A DNA stretch of 64,000 nt, taken from NCBI GenBank assembly GCA_964393105.1, contig CAYMSM010000068.1:29807-93806 (forward strand). The letters run 5' to 3'. Positions 8,754 to 16,822 of the stretch are shown here, piece after piece. This stretch comes from CALMEC01 sp964393105. GTDB taxonomy: Bacteria; Actinomycetota; Thermoleophilia; Miltoncostaeales; Miltoncostaeaceae. The notes under the pieces were generated by a model. The model was not told the DNA's origin. It was given only the letters and a program-made list of their open reading frames with translations, and made no database searches. The position numbers and the translations under genes are program-made. Every line of letters begins with the position of its first letter. Positions within the stretch are counted from its first letter, which is position 1.

Positions 8754-9031
8754 TGTTGTGGCGCAAGCGCAAGCGCAACCGTGCACCCGCAGCGATTCCG
8801 TGGGTCGTCGTGGCCGTGGCACGCCATCAACCCGAGGCCGACCTGCTGGTCAACCTGCTCCACGACGGGGCGATCCCGGCCTACCACCGGCGCGGCCGGG
8901 GCTTCGACGTTCCGGACTTCCTGGCGCTCGGGCCACGTGAGGTGATGGTGCCAGCAGACCGCGCAGCCGAGGCCCGTGACCTGCTGAACGCTCCGGGATG
9001 GACCCCCGCACCCGGCGAGTCCCCCCCTTAA
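8750..9031 (+). CDS. Small DUF2007-like protein
   Basis: 93 residues. After a basic N-terminus, the segment WVVVAVARHQPEADLLVNLLHDGAIPAYHR and the ending VMVPADRAAEARDLL show the alpha-beta pattern of DUF2007 (putative signal-transducing) proteins: a strand, an E-A-x-L-x-x-x-L helix, and a D-x-x-x-A-x-x-L terminal helix. Function unknown. It begins with ATGATG overlapping the rhomboid stop, so it probably shares the rhomboid mRNA. Confidence 0.7.
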   Translation: MMLWRKRKRNRAPAAIPWVVVAVARHQPEADLLVNLLHDGAIPAYHRRGRGFDVPDFLALGPREVMVPADRAAEARDLLNAPGWTPAPGESPP

Positions 9032-9038
9032 ACGCTTC

Positions 9039-9060
9039 GAGCCACCCCAAGGGATGGCTC
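9039..9060 (+). terminator. Stem-loop after the rhomboid operon
   Basis: GAGCCA-C-CCC, a two-base AA loop, then GGG-A-TGGCTC forms a strong stem with one mismatch, eight bases after the small-gene stop. No U tract follows, so it may be a pause, a weak terminator or an mRNA-end stabiliser rather than a standard intrinsic terminator. Confidence 0.4.
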
Positions 9061-9178
9061 TCGCGTGAGCAAGATGCTGCCGCTGCTCGGCGGTGTGTGC
9101 GAGGTGAAGTCTGCGCATCGGAACGCTCCGGGTCAAGCCCATGTCGCAAATATCGTCCAGATCAGTGACACTGACACC

Positions 9179-10360
9179 GTGAGCGACCAATCGAAGTTCG
9201 CCGTCGCGTTGTCTGTCGACCCCGAGCCCGTGGCCGCGGCCACCGAGGTCGCACGGAACATCAGGGGCCGGCTCGGCGGGGCTCCGGTGACGCTGGCGGT
9301 CGTGTTCGCGTCGCCGGGGCTGTGCACGGATCCCTGGTCGCTCTTGGATACGCTCCAGACCGAGCTCGCCCCCGAGCACCTGGTGGGATGCACCGGCGAA
9401 GCCATCATCGGTGGCGGACGCGAGGTCGAAGGCGACCCGGCGCTGTCGGTGTGGTGCGCGAGCCTGGCCGACGTGGCAGTCGAGACGTTCAGGTTGTCGG
9501 TCCAGACGATCGAGGAAACCGACGAGATCGTCGGGTGGCCGGAGTGGCTCATCGAGGCCGGCCCCGACGACACGCCGCTCCTCGTGCTGGCCGACCCCTT
9601 CACCCTGCCTGCCGACCTGATGTTGGAGCAACACAACGCACGCGGACGTCCGGTGATCATCGGCGGGCTGGCGTCGGGAGGCCGCCGTGCGGGTGAGCAC
9701 GTCGTGTTCCACGATCGGGACGTGCACTTCGACGGTGGCGTTGGTGTCGCGCTTCCCGGCGCACAGATCATTCCGATGGTCTCGCAGGGGTGCGCGCCGA
9801 TCGGCCCCGACATGGTCATCACCGCCGGGGGCGGCCCGGTGGTCGCCGAGCTGGCGGGCACGAACGCCTTCGACAAGATCACCCGCGTCGTCGACGAGCT
9901 GTCCGACACCGAACGTCAGTTGCTTCGTCAACCGCTCCTGGCCGGCATCGTCATCAACGAAAACCAACCGGACTATGGTCGTGGCGACTTCTTGGTTCGC
10001 GGAATTCATGGGCGCGATCCCGACACCGGCGCCGTGTACATCGGTGAGCACATACGCATCGGTCAGACGTTTCGATTGCACGTACGCGACGCTCAATCAG
10101 CCGACGAGGACCTGCGGCTCGCACTCCGTGAGGCACGCGCGATGTCGGGCGCAAGAACTCCCGTGGCAGCACTGGTGTTCAGTTGCAATGGCCGCGGCAC
10201 GCATATGTTCGGTACGCCGGATCACGACGCATCTGCAATCGCAGATGAGCTGGGAGTGCCGACCGCGGGCATGTTCTGCAATGGTGAGATCGGCCCCATC
10301 GGTGGAACGACGTTCCTACACGGGTTCACCGCGACGATGGCAGTGTTTCTCGACGATTGA
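9179..10360 (+). CDS. FIST-domain (FIST_N/FIST_C) sensory protein
   Basis: About 393 residues covering FIST_N (about 15-210) and FIST_C (about 220-370). Recognisable segments are LVGCTGEAIIGGGREVEG, PVIGG-type GGLASGG near residue 165, GRGDFLVRGI near 275, the VFSCNGRG motif near 340 and GMFCNGEIGPIG near 365. FIST proteins are thought to sense small ligands and often accompany signal-transduction genes. The GTG at 9179 is preferred over an open-frame start at 9065, which would add an unrelated stretch. It stands between a putative hairpin and a small coiled-coil gene on the same strand. Confidence 0.85.
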   Translation: MSDQSKFAVALSVDPEPVAAATEVARNIRGRLGGAPVTLAVVFASPGLCTDPWSLLDTLQTELAPEHLVGCTGEAIIGGGREVEGDPALSVWCASLADVAVETFRLSVQTIEETDEIVGWPEWLIEAGPDDTPLLVLADPFTLPADLMLEQHNARGRPVIIGGLASGGRRAGEHVVFHDRDVHFDGGVGVALPGAQIIPMVSQGCAPIGPDMVITAGGGPVVAELAGTNAFDKITRVVDELSDTERQLLRQPLLAGIVINENQPDYGRGDFLVRGIHGRDPDTGAVYIGEHIRIGQTFRLHVRDAQSADEDLRLALREARAMSGARTPVAALVFSCNGRGTHMFGTPDHDASAIADELGVPTAGMFCNGEIGPIGGTTFLHGFTATMAVFLDD

Positions 10361-10430
10361 TATGTCGTTGCACCGCGCTGTGAGGGAATGTAACTTCACA
10401 GGAACTGATCGAAGAACGGGGTTCACAATA

Positions 10431-10823
10431 ATGTCGGATACACCTAACCCACGCGGCGGCGTCGGCAACCAGATTTTCGACGAGGTCGAGCGCCTTGTCG
10501 CAGGCGGAATGAACAAGTCGCAGGCGTTCAATGACATCTCGCAACGTACGGGACGCGAGTCAGGCACCGTCGCCGCCAACTACTACCGAGTCGCCCGTCA
10601 GCGTGGCGCGGAACTTCGGCCGCGCCGGCGTCGCAGCGAGACTCCCACGCGACGGGGACGTGCAGGGGCCGACAGCGATGTGCGGGCGGCGCTCGCCAAG
10701 GCGACCGCCGCCCTGGACGAGCTCACCCGCGCCGTGCGCGCGCAGGAGCAGGAGATGACCCGCCTGCGGGCCGAGTCGCAGAGCTACGCCGAGATCCGCC
10801 GGCTCGCGCGCCGCCTCAAGTGA
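10431..10823 (+). CDS. Small HTH-like / coiled-coil protein of unknown function
   Basis: 130 residues. Residues 12-50 (FDEVERLVAGG, then MNKSQAFNDISQRTGRESGT and VAANYYRVAR) look like a helix-turn-helix that could bind DNA, similar in style to resolvase or Mos1-type HTH segments. A very basic linker follows (R-P-R-R-R-R-S, R-R-G-R-A), then a C-terminal coiled coil of about 55 residues (ALAKATAALDELTRAVRAQE). An upstream in-frame ATG at 10362 is possible. I do not recognise the family. A DNA-binding role is inferred from composition and fold pattern only. Confidence 0.6.
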   Translation: MSDTPNPRGGVGNQIFDEVERLVAGGMNKSQAFNDISQRTGRESGTVAANYYRVARQRGAELRPRRRRSETPTRRGRAGADSDVRAALAKATAALDELTRAVRAQEQEMTRLRAESQSYAEIRRLARRLK

Positions 10824-10856
10824 GGGGGTAACCGCTCGCCGGATGGCAAGCGAAAC

Positions 10857-11876
10857 TCACTGGGGAACGACCGGGCGTTTGACGCCCGATTCGGCGAGCA
10901 CGGTCGCGACCTCCGCCAGGCCGACGGGCTCGCCGACGAGTTCCGCGAATGGCGCCGCCGAATCGACCAGGAGCGCCAGGGCCTCGCGGACCGCCTCGGG
11001 CGTGTGGTGATAGCTCCCCTGCAGGCGTAGCTCGTGGTAATGCAGGCGATCGGCCGGCAACGTCACGGTGCTTCCGGGCGGACAGCCCCCGTACAGGTTG
11101 ACCTCGCCCGCGGGCCGGGCGATCCCCACGGCGACCTGCCAGGTCTCGGGACGCCCGACGGCCTCGAACACGACGTCCGCCCCGCGCCCGCCCGGCGTCT
11201 CTGCACGCACGCTCCGAACACCGGCGTCGTCCCGTGGCGCGTCCAGCGCCCGGGTCGCGCCGAACCGCAGCGCGCGTTCACGGCGCTCCTCGTGAGGGTC
11301 ACACACCACGACCTGACACCCACGCCGCGCGAGGCAGGCCGTCAAGAACTGGCCCTGCACCCCGCCGCCCACGATGACCACGGAGTCCCCGTGGCCCGCC
11401 TGCGATTGCTGCACGCCACGGATCGCGCACGCGAGCGGCTCGATCATCGCGGCCAGGCGCGGGTCGAGCCCCGCCGGGCGCGCAAGCATGTTGACGGCCA
11501 CGATGCGCGCCGGGACCAGGATGCGCTCGGCGAATGTCCCCCACAGGAACACGAGCGACTCGCACAGGCTCGGGCGCTCACGCAGACAGTAGAAGCACCC
11601 ACCGCAGGGGGCCGAGTTGGCCACGACGACCGCGTCGCCGACCGCGGGCCACCTGACGCCGTCACCCGCCGCCACGACGTGTCCGGTGGCCTCGTGCCCG
11701 AATGGCGCGGGCGGCTCCGGCAGCGCCGGGTGGCGCCCGTTTCGGAGCATCTTCGCGTCGGTCGCGCACGTCATCGCATACTCCACCTGCAGCACCACCT
11801 CACCCGGCCCGGGCGACGGGTCTGCGACCTCCTGCAAACGAAGGTCACCGGGCCCGTGGAGGATCAACGCGCGCAC
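10857..11876 (-). CDS. Zinc-dependent medium-chain alcohol/polyol dehydrogenase
   Basis: A 339-residue MDR-family oxidoreductase resembling sorbitol or threonine dehydrogenases. The catalytic zinc ligands are in CATDAKM (Cys37) and GHEATG (His60-Glu61), followed by VVVANSAPCGGCFYCLRERPSLC with the four structural-zinc cysteines. The NAD-binding GxGxxG is VIVGGGVQGQFL, and the acidic residue in VCDPHEERRE suggests NAD rather than NADP. The substrate is unknown. It diverges from the polyprenyl synthase gene with about 87 bases between starts. Confidence 0.85.
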   Translation of the reverse strand: MRALILHGPGDLRLQEVADPSPGPGEVVLQVEYAMTCATDAKMLRNGRHPALPEPPAPFGHEATGHVVAAGDGVRWPAVGDAVVVANSAPCGGCFYCLRERPSLCESLVFLWGTFAERILVPARIVAVNMLARPAGLDPRLAAMIEPLACAIRGVQQSQAGHGDSVVIVGGGVQGQFLTACLARRGCQVVVCDPHEERRERALRFGATRALDAPRDDAGVRSVRAETPGGRGADVVFEAVGRPETWQVAVGIARPAGEVNLYGGCPPGSTVTLPADRLHYHELRLQGSYHHTPEAVREALALLVDSAAPFAELVGEPVGLAEVATVLAESGVKRPVVPQ

Positions 11877-11963
11877 TCACCCGACGTTATCAGCCGTGTG
11901 GCGACCCAAAGGGGGCCCGTCGAGGAAACGGTGCGTCAGGTCCGTGACGGGCCCAACGATAGG

Positions 11964-12884
11964 ATGCGCCCCCACACCGTCCAGGAGCACGTCACGAGTT
12001 ATCCGGAACACCTTCGCGCAATGGTGGAGGCCTTCCTCGAGGGCCTCGACTTCTCGACGGACGACGAGAGCGAGCGACAGTCGATCGCCACCGAGGGGCT
12101 CGTCGAGGCGATGCGCTACTCGCTGCTCGCGGGCGGCAAGCGGGTCCGCCCGGTGTTGTGCCTCGCGACGTGCGAGGGCCTGGGCCACGAGCCCGAGGAG
12201 CTCCTGCCGACAGCAGCCGCGCTCGAGCTGATCCACACGTACTCGCTGATCCACGACGACCTGCCGTCGATGGACGACGACGACCTGCGTCGCGGCCGGC
12301 CGACCTGTCACCGCGCGTTCGGTGAGGACGCCGCGATCCTGGCGGGCGACGCGCTGTTTGCGGAGGCCATCCGCCTGGTCGCCGAACGTCAGCCGGGCGG
12401 CCCCGCCGCGCGACTCGGAATCATCGCCGAACTGGCCGGCGCGTCCGGTGTCAACGGCATGGTCGGCGGCCAGTTCCTGGACTTGCGCGATCATGGCCGC
12501 GTCTCGGCGGACGCTTTGCGCCAGGTCCATCTGCTCAAGACCGGTCGACTGATCGGGGCCGCGGTCCGGTGCGCCGTGATCTACGCGCGACCCGAGGCGC
12601 GGGTCGCGGCCGCGCTGCGTGCGTTCGCCGACGAGCTGGGCCTGTTGTTCCAGATCGTGGACGACATCCTGGACGTCTCCGGCGACGAGGAGACCCTGGG
12701 CAAACCGGTTGGCGCGGACGAACGCCACGGCAAGATCACCTACGTCAGCTTCCATGGTCTCGAGCGCGCGCGGCAGCTCGCGTCCGAAAGCCATGCGCGC
12801 GCAGAGGCCCTGCTGACCGCGGTGCCCGGCCCGACGGACGACCTGGCCGCCCTGACCGATCTCATCTTCGCCCGCCAGAGCTGA
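11964..12884 (+). CDS. Polyprenyl (farnesyl/geranylgeranyl) diphosphate synthase
   Basis: A chain-elongating prenyl synthase, 306 residues. The first aspartate-rich motif DDLPSMDDDD is at 98-107 and the second, DDILD, at 233-237. GGKRVRPVL (57-65) and the KTG of LLKTGRL (192-194) are canonical. The residues before the first motif (T-Y-S-L-I-H) suggest a short or medium product, so it could supply FPP for the squalene enzymes encoded downstream. The start ATG at 11964 has AGG just before it. FPP versus GGPP is not decided. Confidence 0.88.
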   Translation: MRPHTVQEHVTSYPEHLRAMVEAFLEGLDFSTDDESERQSIATEGLVEAMRYSLLAGGKRVRPVLCLATCEGLGHEPEELLPTAAALELIHTYSLIHDDLPSMDDDDLRRGRPTCHRAFGEDAAILAGDALFAEAIRLVAERQPGGPAARLGIIAELAGASGVNGMVGGQFLDLRDHGRVSADALRQVHLLKTGRLIGAAVRCAVIYARPEARVAAALRAFADELGLLFQIVDDILDVSGDEETLGKPVGADERHGKITYVSFHGLERARQLASESHARAEALLTAVPGPTDDLAALTDLIFARQS

Positions 12885-12980
12885 CGTGGAGGTGGCCCGT
12901 TCGACACCGCGCCGACCGCCTCGCACCTCGCGAGCAACCCCCGCCAGCTGATCACGTGCTTGAGAGCCGATGAAACATAG

Positions 12981-12997
12981 GTAGATAGATCTTCTAC
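12981..12997. promoter_or_regulatory. Imperfect palindrome upstream of fni (possible operator or promoter)
   Basis: GTAGATAGATCTTCTAC is an imperfect palindrome centred on AGATCT in the AT-rich part of the 199-base gap between the prenyl synthase and fni. A TTGAGA at about 12960-12965 lies roughly 17 bases before AGATAG and could be a -35 element. This is the only obvious promoter-like place ahead of the hopanoid operon. Assignment by inspection only. Confidence 0.3.
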
Positions 12998-13083
12998 ACA
13001 CGTCGCGGAAATCGGGGGCTGGCGAGCATTGCTCCGGCCGTGGAGCCGCTCGGATAGCGTCTGTCGTCGACGACAGGAGACGG

Positions 13084-14142
13084 GTGAGCGCTGAGGACCA
13101 CTCAGGCCGCAAGGCCGATCACATTCGGATCGCGGTCGAGGAAGACGTCGGGTTCGCATCGCTGACCAACGGATTGGACCGGTACCGGTTTGTCCACCAG
13201 GCGCTTCCCGAGATCGACCTCGACGCGGTCGACACCGGCATCACGCTGCTCGGTCGCCAGCTCGCGGCGCCGATCTTGATCTCCTGCATGACCGGTGGGG
13301 TCGCCAAAGGCGGCCTGATCAACCGGATCCTGGCAGCCGCCGCGCAACACTCTGGTGTTGCAATCGGCGTGGGCTCGCAGCGCGCCGCGCTGGACGACCC
13401 GTCGCTCGAAGAGACCTTCCAGATCCGCGAGCTCGCGCCGGACGTCCCCCTGCTCGCCAACCTCGGCGCGGCGCAGCTGGCCGGCCCCGACGGGATCGAC
13501 CGCTGCCGCGCGGTCGTCAGGATGATCCGCGCCGACGCCCTGGTCATCCACGTCAACCCGCTCCAAGAGGCGCTGCAGCCGGAGGGCACGACCCGGTTCG
13601 CCGGGCTCATCGACCGCATCGGGGAGGCTGCGGCGGCGATCGACGTGCCGATCATCATCAAGGAGGTCGGCTGGGGCATCGCCGAGAACATCGCCACGCG
13701 CCTGGCCGAGGTCGGCGTCGCCGGCATCGATGTGGCCGGCACCGGGGGCACCAACTGGGGGGAGGTCGAGCGTCGGCGGATGAACGACCCGGTGATGGTG
13801 CGGGTGGCCGCGGAGTTCCGCGAATGGGGCATTCCCACAGCCGACGCGGTCTTGGGATGTCGCCGCGGCTTTCCCGACGGTCTTGTCATCGCGTCGGGCG
13901 GACTGCGTACGGGCCTGGACGCGGCCAAGTGCCTCGCGCTCGGGGCCGATGCGGTGGGGTTCGCGGCGCCGCTGCTCAAGGCTGCGGTCGTCTCGCGGCG
14001 TGCCGTCGATGAGCGGCTCAGGGGTATCATCGAGGGGCTTCGAATCGCTATGTTCTGCATCGGCGCCGCCACCGTGACGGACCTGGCCGGGACCCCGCAC
14101 CTGGTCCCCACGACGAGTAACGCCGACACCTCGAGAAACTGA
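13084..14142 (+). CDS. fni: Isopentenyl-diphosphate delta-isomerase, type II (FMN)
   Basis: Interconverts IPP and DMAPP using FMN and NADPH. The 352 residues show RKADHIRIA at the N-terminus, LISCMTGG (FMN phosphate region), GVGSQRAAL, LANLGAAQL, IHVNPLQEALQPEG, KEVGWGI, the DVAGTGGTNW loop and ASGGLRTGLDAAKCLALGAD near the C-terminus, all diagnostic of type II. The start is GTG at 13084. It ends nine bases before hpnH and gives DMAPP for the prenyl synthase encoded upstream, so it fits as the first gene of the hopanoid operon. Confidence 0.93.
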   Translation: MSAEDHSGRKADHIRIAVEEDVGFASLTNGLDRYRFVHQALPEIDLDAVDTGITLLGRQLAAPILISCMTGGVAKGGLINRILAAAAQHSGVAIGVGSQRAALDDPSLEETFQIRELAPDVPLLANLGAAQLAGPDGIDRCRAVVRMIRADALVIHVNPLQEALQPEGTTRFAGLIDRIGEAAAAIDVPIIIKEVGWGIAENIATRLAEVGVAGIDVAGTGGTNWGEVERRRMNDPVMVRVAAEFREWGIPTADAVLGCRRGFPDGLVIASGGLRTGLDAAKCLALGADAVGFAAPLLKAAVVSRRAVDERLRGIIEGLRIAMFCIGAATVTDLAGTPHLVPTTSNADTSRN

Positions 14143-14151
14143 GGAACCGAC

Positions 14152-15159
14152 GTGCCGAAACGCCCGATTGCGCTCGAGATGGGGATGGCGACGTATCTGG
14201 TCAAGAAGCGCCTGATCCAGCGGAGCGACATGTTCCCGTTCACGCTGATGCTGGAGCCGCTCGAGCTGTGCAACCTGGCGTGTCACGGCTGCGGGCGCAT
14301 CCGCGAGTACGACGACGTGTTCCACCTGCGGTTGAGCGTCGAGGAATGCCTGCGTGTGGCTGACGAGGCCGGTGCCCCGATCGTCAACATCCCGGGCGGC
14401 GAGCCGCTCATCCACAAGCAGATCGACGAGATCGTCAACGGCATCACCGCCCAGGGCCGGTTCGTCTACCTGTGCACCAACGGCATCCTGATGGACCGTG
14501 CGTTCGGCCGGATCCCGCCGTCCAACCGCTTCGCGTTCGTCGTGCACATCGACGGCATGGAGACGGTCCACGACCACGCCGTGGACCGCGCGGGGGTCTT
14601 CACCAAGGCCACCGCCATGATGCGCGAGGCAATCGAGCGCGGCTACCGGGTGTGCACGAACACGACGATCTTCCGCGGCACGCCTGCGCAGGAATACGTC
14701 GAGCTGTTCGGCTACCTCAAGGCGATGGGGGTCGAGGGCTGCATCACCTCACCCGGCTTTGACTACGAGTCGGTCACCGAGGATCGCAACCAGTTCCTGG
14801 CCCGCCAGGAGGCGCAGGCGCTCTACGCCGAGGTGCATGAACTGTGCGACGGCATGGACGTGCCGTTCTACAACAACCCCCTGTTTCACGAGTTCCTGCA
14901 GGGCAAGCGCAGCTACCGCTGCTCGGCGTGGTCGATGCCGACGTACACGGTCAAGGGCTGGCGGAGCCCGTGCTATCTGTTGGCCGATGCGCACGTGGGG
15001 TCCCTGAAGGAGCTCTACGAGGGCACCGACTGGGAGGCCTACGGCACCGACCGCGACCCCCGCTGCGCGAACTGCCTGATGCATTGCGGGTACGAGGCCA
15101 CCACGATCCTCGAGGCGTTCAAGAGCCCCAAGGATCTGCTCACACTCGTACGCGGGTGA
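14152..15159 (+). CDS. hpnH: Adenosyl-hopene transferase HpnH (radical SAM)
   Basis: Adds the 5'-deoxyadenosyl group of SAM to diploptene, the first step in making C35 extended hopanoids. 335 residues; the [4Fe-4S] cysteines C40-x3-C44-x2-C47 are in LCNLACHGCGR. The GGEPL motif is near residue 83, and a C-terminal SPASM-like cysteine set appears (CSAW, SPCY, RCANCLMHCGY). GTG start at 14152 with GAGGA upstream. Next to hpnG and shc the assignment is secure. Its stop overlaps hpnG by four bases. Confidence 0.95.
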   Translation: MPKRPIALEMGMATYLVKKRLIQRSDMFPFTLMLEPLELCNLACHGCGRIREYDDVFHLRLSVEECLRVADEAGAPIVNIPGGEPLIHKQIDEIVNGITAQGRFVYLCTNGILMDRAFGRIPPSNRFAFVVHIDGMETVHDHAVDRAGVFTKATAMMREAIERGYRVCTNTTIFRGTPAQEYVELFGYLKAMGVEGCITSPGFDYESVTEDRNQFLARQEAQALYAEVHELCDGMDVPFYNNPLFHEFLQGKRSYRCSAWSMPTYTVKGWRSPCYLLADAHVGSLKELYEGTDWEAYGTDRDPRCANCLMHCGYEATTILEAFKSPKDLLTLVRG

Positions 15160-15809
15160 CGTCAGGCGATCCGATCGCCATCGTGTGCGCGTTGGAGATC
15201 GAACGCCGCGCGCTCACCGGGCTCGAGCGCCCGGGGGTCGAGATCCATGTCAGCGGGATGGGCGCCGACGCGGCCACCGCGCTCGGCGAGCGGCTGACCG
15301 AGCGGCCGCTGCGCGCGATGATCGCAACGGGTTTTTGTGGGGGCCTCGTTCCCCATCTGGTCGCGGGCGACGTGGTGGTCGCCGAACGCGTCGTGCACGA
15401 GAACACGGGCGACGCGTTTCCCGCGGACGCGCTGATGCTGGCGGCCGCCGAGGGTCGGCGCGGGACGCTGGTCAGCGCGAGCGAGATGGCACGGACCCCC
15501 GCCGACCGGGCGGCATTGCACGGCCTGGCGGTCGACCTGGAAAGCGCGGCACTGGCCCGCGCCGCCCGCGATGCCGAGGTGCCGTTCATCGCGATCCGCG
15601 CCGTCACCGACCGCTTCCGCGACCGCATCCCCGACATCGTCGGAATGTTGGACCACGTCGGCCGGCCGGACCGCGGCGCGCTCATGGCGTTCGCGCTGCG
15701 ACACCCCCGGGAGATCCCACGACTCATCCGTCTGGGCCGCTCCGCCCGGCGTGCCGGCCACGCACTGACCGACGCGGTCGGAACGCTCTTGACGAGGCTC
15801 GGAGCGTGA
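15156..15809 (+). CDS. hpnG: Adenosylhopane nucleosidase/phosphorylase HpnG
   Basis: Removes adenine from adenosylhopane, giving ribosyl- or phosphoribosyl-hopane. The 217 residues have a nucleoside-phosphorylase-like core: VCALEIERRAL, HVSGMGADAATAL, ATGFCGGLVPHL, and the ribose-binding DLESAALARAA with AIRAVTDRF. GTG start at 15156 overlaps the hpnH stop, and its own stop overlaps hpnA (both GTGA). Function comes from family knowledge and operon position. Confidence 0.9.
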   Translation: MTSGDPIAIVCALEIERRALTGLERPGVEIHVSGMGADAATALGERLTERPLRAMIATGFCGGLVPHLVAGDVVVAERVVHENTGDAFPADALMLAAAEGRRGTLVSASEMARTPADRAALHGLAVDLESAALARAARDAEVPFIAIRAVTDRFRDRIPDIVGMLDHVGRPDRGALMAFALRHPREIPRLIRLGRSARRAGHALTDAVGTLLTRLGA

Positions 15810-16822
15810 CGACCGCCCTGGTGACGGGAGCGACCGGGTTCATCGGCCATCACGTCGCCCGCGACTTGCTCGACCACGGCTGGCGCGTGCGCGCGCTGGT
15901 GCGCCCCGCGAGCATGGCCGGCGGCAGATGGCCGAGCGGGGCCGAGCCATGCGTCGGCGACCTGACAGACCGCGCCGCTGTCACCCGGGCGGCGGTCGGA
16001 TGCGACGCGATCTTTCATGTCGCCGCCCACTACTCGCTGGCCCGCCATCAGGCCCGTGATGTCGAGCGCACCAACGTCACCGGCACCGCGAACGTGATCT
16101 CGGCCGCCCTCGCCTGCGGCGCGCGCCTGGTCCATACCTCGTCGGTCGCGACAATCGGCATTCCCGAAGATGGGACTGCGGGCGACGAGGACACACCGCT
16201 CGATCCGGCGATCGTCATCGGCGCCTACAAGCGCTCCAAGCTCGCCTCGGAGCGCATGGTGTTGCAGGCGGCACGCGATGGCATGTGGGCCACGGTCGTC
16301 AACCCGACCGCACCCGTCGGACCGGGCGACCGAAAGCCCACGCCGACCGGACGCATCGTCCGGGACTTCCTGCGCGGACGGATGCGCGCGTACGTCGACA
16401 CCGGCCTCAACGTGGTGGACGTCCGTGACGTCGCCGCCGGGCATCGGCTGGCGCTCGAGCGCGGAGTCCCGAGCCGCCGCTACGTCCTCGGAAACCGTGA
16501 CATGACGTTGCAGGAGATCCTGCAGGCGTTGAGCCAGGTCAGCGGGGTCGCCGCCCCCACCCGGCGCATCCCCCACGCCGTCGCGATCGGGTTCGCCACG
16601 ATCTCCGAGCTGGTCGAGGGGCAGGTTCTGCGTCGCGAGCCGTTCGCCCCGCTCGACGGAGCGCGAATGGCCCGCAAGAAGATGTACTTCTCGTCGCAGC
16701 GCGCCATCGACGAATTGGGACTGCCCCAGTCGAGCGTCATCGACGCGCTGCGCGATGCGGTCGAGTGGTGGCGGGGTCCCGCATCGGGGGTCAAGGGCGT
16801 CCCCGAGGGGGCGTCACGGTGA
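15806..16822 (+). CDS. hpnA: Hopanoid-associated sugar epimerase HpnA
   Basis: A 338-residue extended short-chain dehydrogenase. The NAD-binding GATGFIG is at 8-14. The catalytic Y-x3-K appears as GAYKRSKLASE near 140, with the serine in HTSSVATIG. VNPTAPVGPGD is typical of HpnA, which acts late in side-chain formation on the hopanoid sugar. GTG start overlaps the hpnG stop and the gene end overlaps shc. No membrane segment was seen. Confidence 0.92.
   Translation: MTTALVTGATGFIGHHVARDLLDHGWRVRALVRPASMAGGRWPSGAEPCVGDLTDRAAVTRAAVGCDAIFHVAAHYSLARHQARDVERTNVTGTANVISAALACGARLVHTSSVATIGIPEDGTAGDEDTPLDPAIVIGAYKRSKLASERMVLQAARDGMWATVVNPTAPVGPGDRKPTPTGRIVRDFLRGRMRAYVDTGLNVVDVRDVAAGHRLALERGVPSRRYVLGNRDMTLQEILQALSQVSGVAAPTRRIPHAVAIGFATISELVEGQVLRREPFAPLDGARMARKKMYFSSQRAIDELGLPQSSVIDALRDAVEWWRGPASGVKGVPEGASR

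Noticed and set aside
9065..9178. Longer N-terminus for the FIST protein
   Set aside because: It would start within a few bases of a stem-loop and add 38 residues with no family match. GTG 9179 gives the normal FIST_N beginning.
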